DNA of 13,765 nt from an uncultured beta proteobacterium (GTDB lineage Bacteria; Pseudomonadota; Gammaproteobacteria; Burkholderiales; Burkholderiaceae_C): contig CAIQEX010000440.1 of the NCBI GenBank assembly GCA_903870955.1, positions 1-13,765 of the forward strand. Direction: 5' to 3'. The translations under genes were made by a program, and so were the position numbers. This document shows positions 13,171-13,765 of the stretch, piece by piece. The notes beneath the pieces are model-generated. The model was given only the letters and a program-made list of their open reading frames with translations, was not told the DNA's origin and ran no database searches. The first letter of the stretch is position 1. The number at the start of each line of letters is the position of its first letter.

Positions 13171-13765
13171 GCGCCACACCGCACACACCCCCCTATTCAG
13201 ACGCTGCCGTTGTCATTGCCAAGGATCTAAAACAGGTCTATCCCATAAGCCGTGGCCCGCTGCGTGCCCCCGCAAGGCTGCAGGCCGTCAGCGGTGTCTC
13301 GTTTACGCTGCGGGCGGGTAAAACACTGGCCGTGGTGGGTGAGTCCGGATGCGGCAAGTCCACGCTGGCGCGGATGGTCACCTTGATCGAACAGCCGACC
13401 GATGGCGCGCTCACATTGGGCGATATCGACGTCTTAAAACCCCACGACAAGAAGGCGCTTCGGCAAAAAGTGCAACTGGTGTTTCAGAACCCCTATGGTT
13501 CGCTGAACCCGCGCAAACGCATAGGACAAATCCTGGAAGCGCCACTGGAAATCAACACCGATCTGGATGCCGAACAGCGCGCCGAAAAAGCCAAATCCAT
13601 GCTCGCCAAGGTTGGACTGCGGCCGGAACATTACGACCGCTATCCGCATATGTTTTCCGGCGGACAGCGCCAGCGCATCGCTATTGCACGCGCCTTGATG
13701 CTCAATCCGCTGGTGGTGGTGGCCGACGAACCCGTATCGGCGCTGGATGTATCCATCCAGGCACA
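13167..13765 (+). CDS. dppF: Dipeptide ABC transporter ATPase DppF (3' end outside window)
   Basis: The first 199 codons are present and the frame is open to the right edge. Walker [10 protein letters not shown] is at 58-66, the Q-loop reads [12 protein letters not shown], the signature SGGQRQR is intact, and Walker B is [14 protein letters not shown]. The segments [19 protein letters not shown] and [19 protein letters not shown] are very close to E. coli DppF, better than to DppD. The ATG overlaps the dppD stop (ATGA at 13167-13170), so the two ATPases are translationally coupled and made in step. The second half, including the switch histidine and the C-terminal oligopeptide extension, lies beyond the window. 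Confidence 0.93.
   Translation, partial: MSATPHTPPYSDAAVVIAKDLKQVYPISRGPLRAPARLQAVSGVSFTLRAGKTLAVVGESGCGKSTLARMVTLIEQPTDGALTLGDIDVLKPHDKKALRQKVQLVFQNPYGSLNPRKRIGQILEAPLEINTDLDAEQRAEKAKSMLAKVGLRPEHYDRYPHMFSGGQRQRIAIARALMLNPLVVVADEPVSALDVSIQA

Overview
The window looks like chromosomal DNA of a betaproteobacterium, most likely a member of the Comamonadaceae (Rhodoferax/Polaromonas/Acidovorax-like). The reasons are its GC-rich coding style, the lysine/alanine-rich SWIB-domain protein typical of Burkholderiales, and a GC-rich hairpin repeat near 6841-6924 of the kind I remember from comamonad intergenic DNA. This is judged from protein and DNA appearance only. Genes are densely packed; the longest gap is about 177 bases (9476-9652), so no stretch over 300 bases lacks a gene.

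Region 1 (1-7836) is a polyamine uptake and catabolism cluster. On the minus strand, read from 3958 downwards, lie puuD (gamma-Glu-GABA hydrolase), a puuA-type gamma-glutamylputrescine synthetase, a class III putrescine/omega-amino acid:pyruvate aminotransferase (spuC-like), and the start of a potF/spuD-type periplasmic polyamine-binding protein that runs off the left edge. A MocR-type regulator (GntR winged helix fused to an aminotransferase fold) is divergent from puuD at 4069-5541. It meets a second minus-strand unit tail to tail: speB (agmatinase) followed by puuB (gamma-glutamylputrescine oxidase). Together these would turn agmatine into putrescine and then into GABA by the gamma-glutamylated route, with the aminotransferase as a parallel direct route. 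The aldehyde dehydrogenase step (PuuC) and the other transporter subunits are not in the window. A shared motif, CATGGTGC or close variants, occurs in the three gaps where promoters are expected and may be the MocR operator.

Region 2 (7999-9475) holds an EamA/DMT-family transporter, divergent from speB and possibly preceded by a sigma-54-like promoter, and an RraA-family protein (probable 4-hydroxy-4-methyl-2-oxoglutarate aldolase) convergent with it.

Region 3 (9476-10176) is a divergent promoter region with TCTCC motifs repeated about every 21 bases. It is followed by a histone-H1-like/SWIB fusion gene with internal 21-base coding repeats and a strong intrinsic terminator.

Region 4 (10234-13765) is a tightly packed dipeptide/peptide ABC transporter operon, dppB-dppC-dppD-dppF, with dppF cut by the right edge. 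No dppA binding-protein gene precedes it. Nothing in the window clearly forms a mobile element, CRISPR array or RNA gene.
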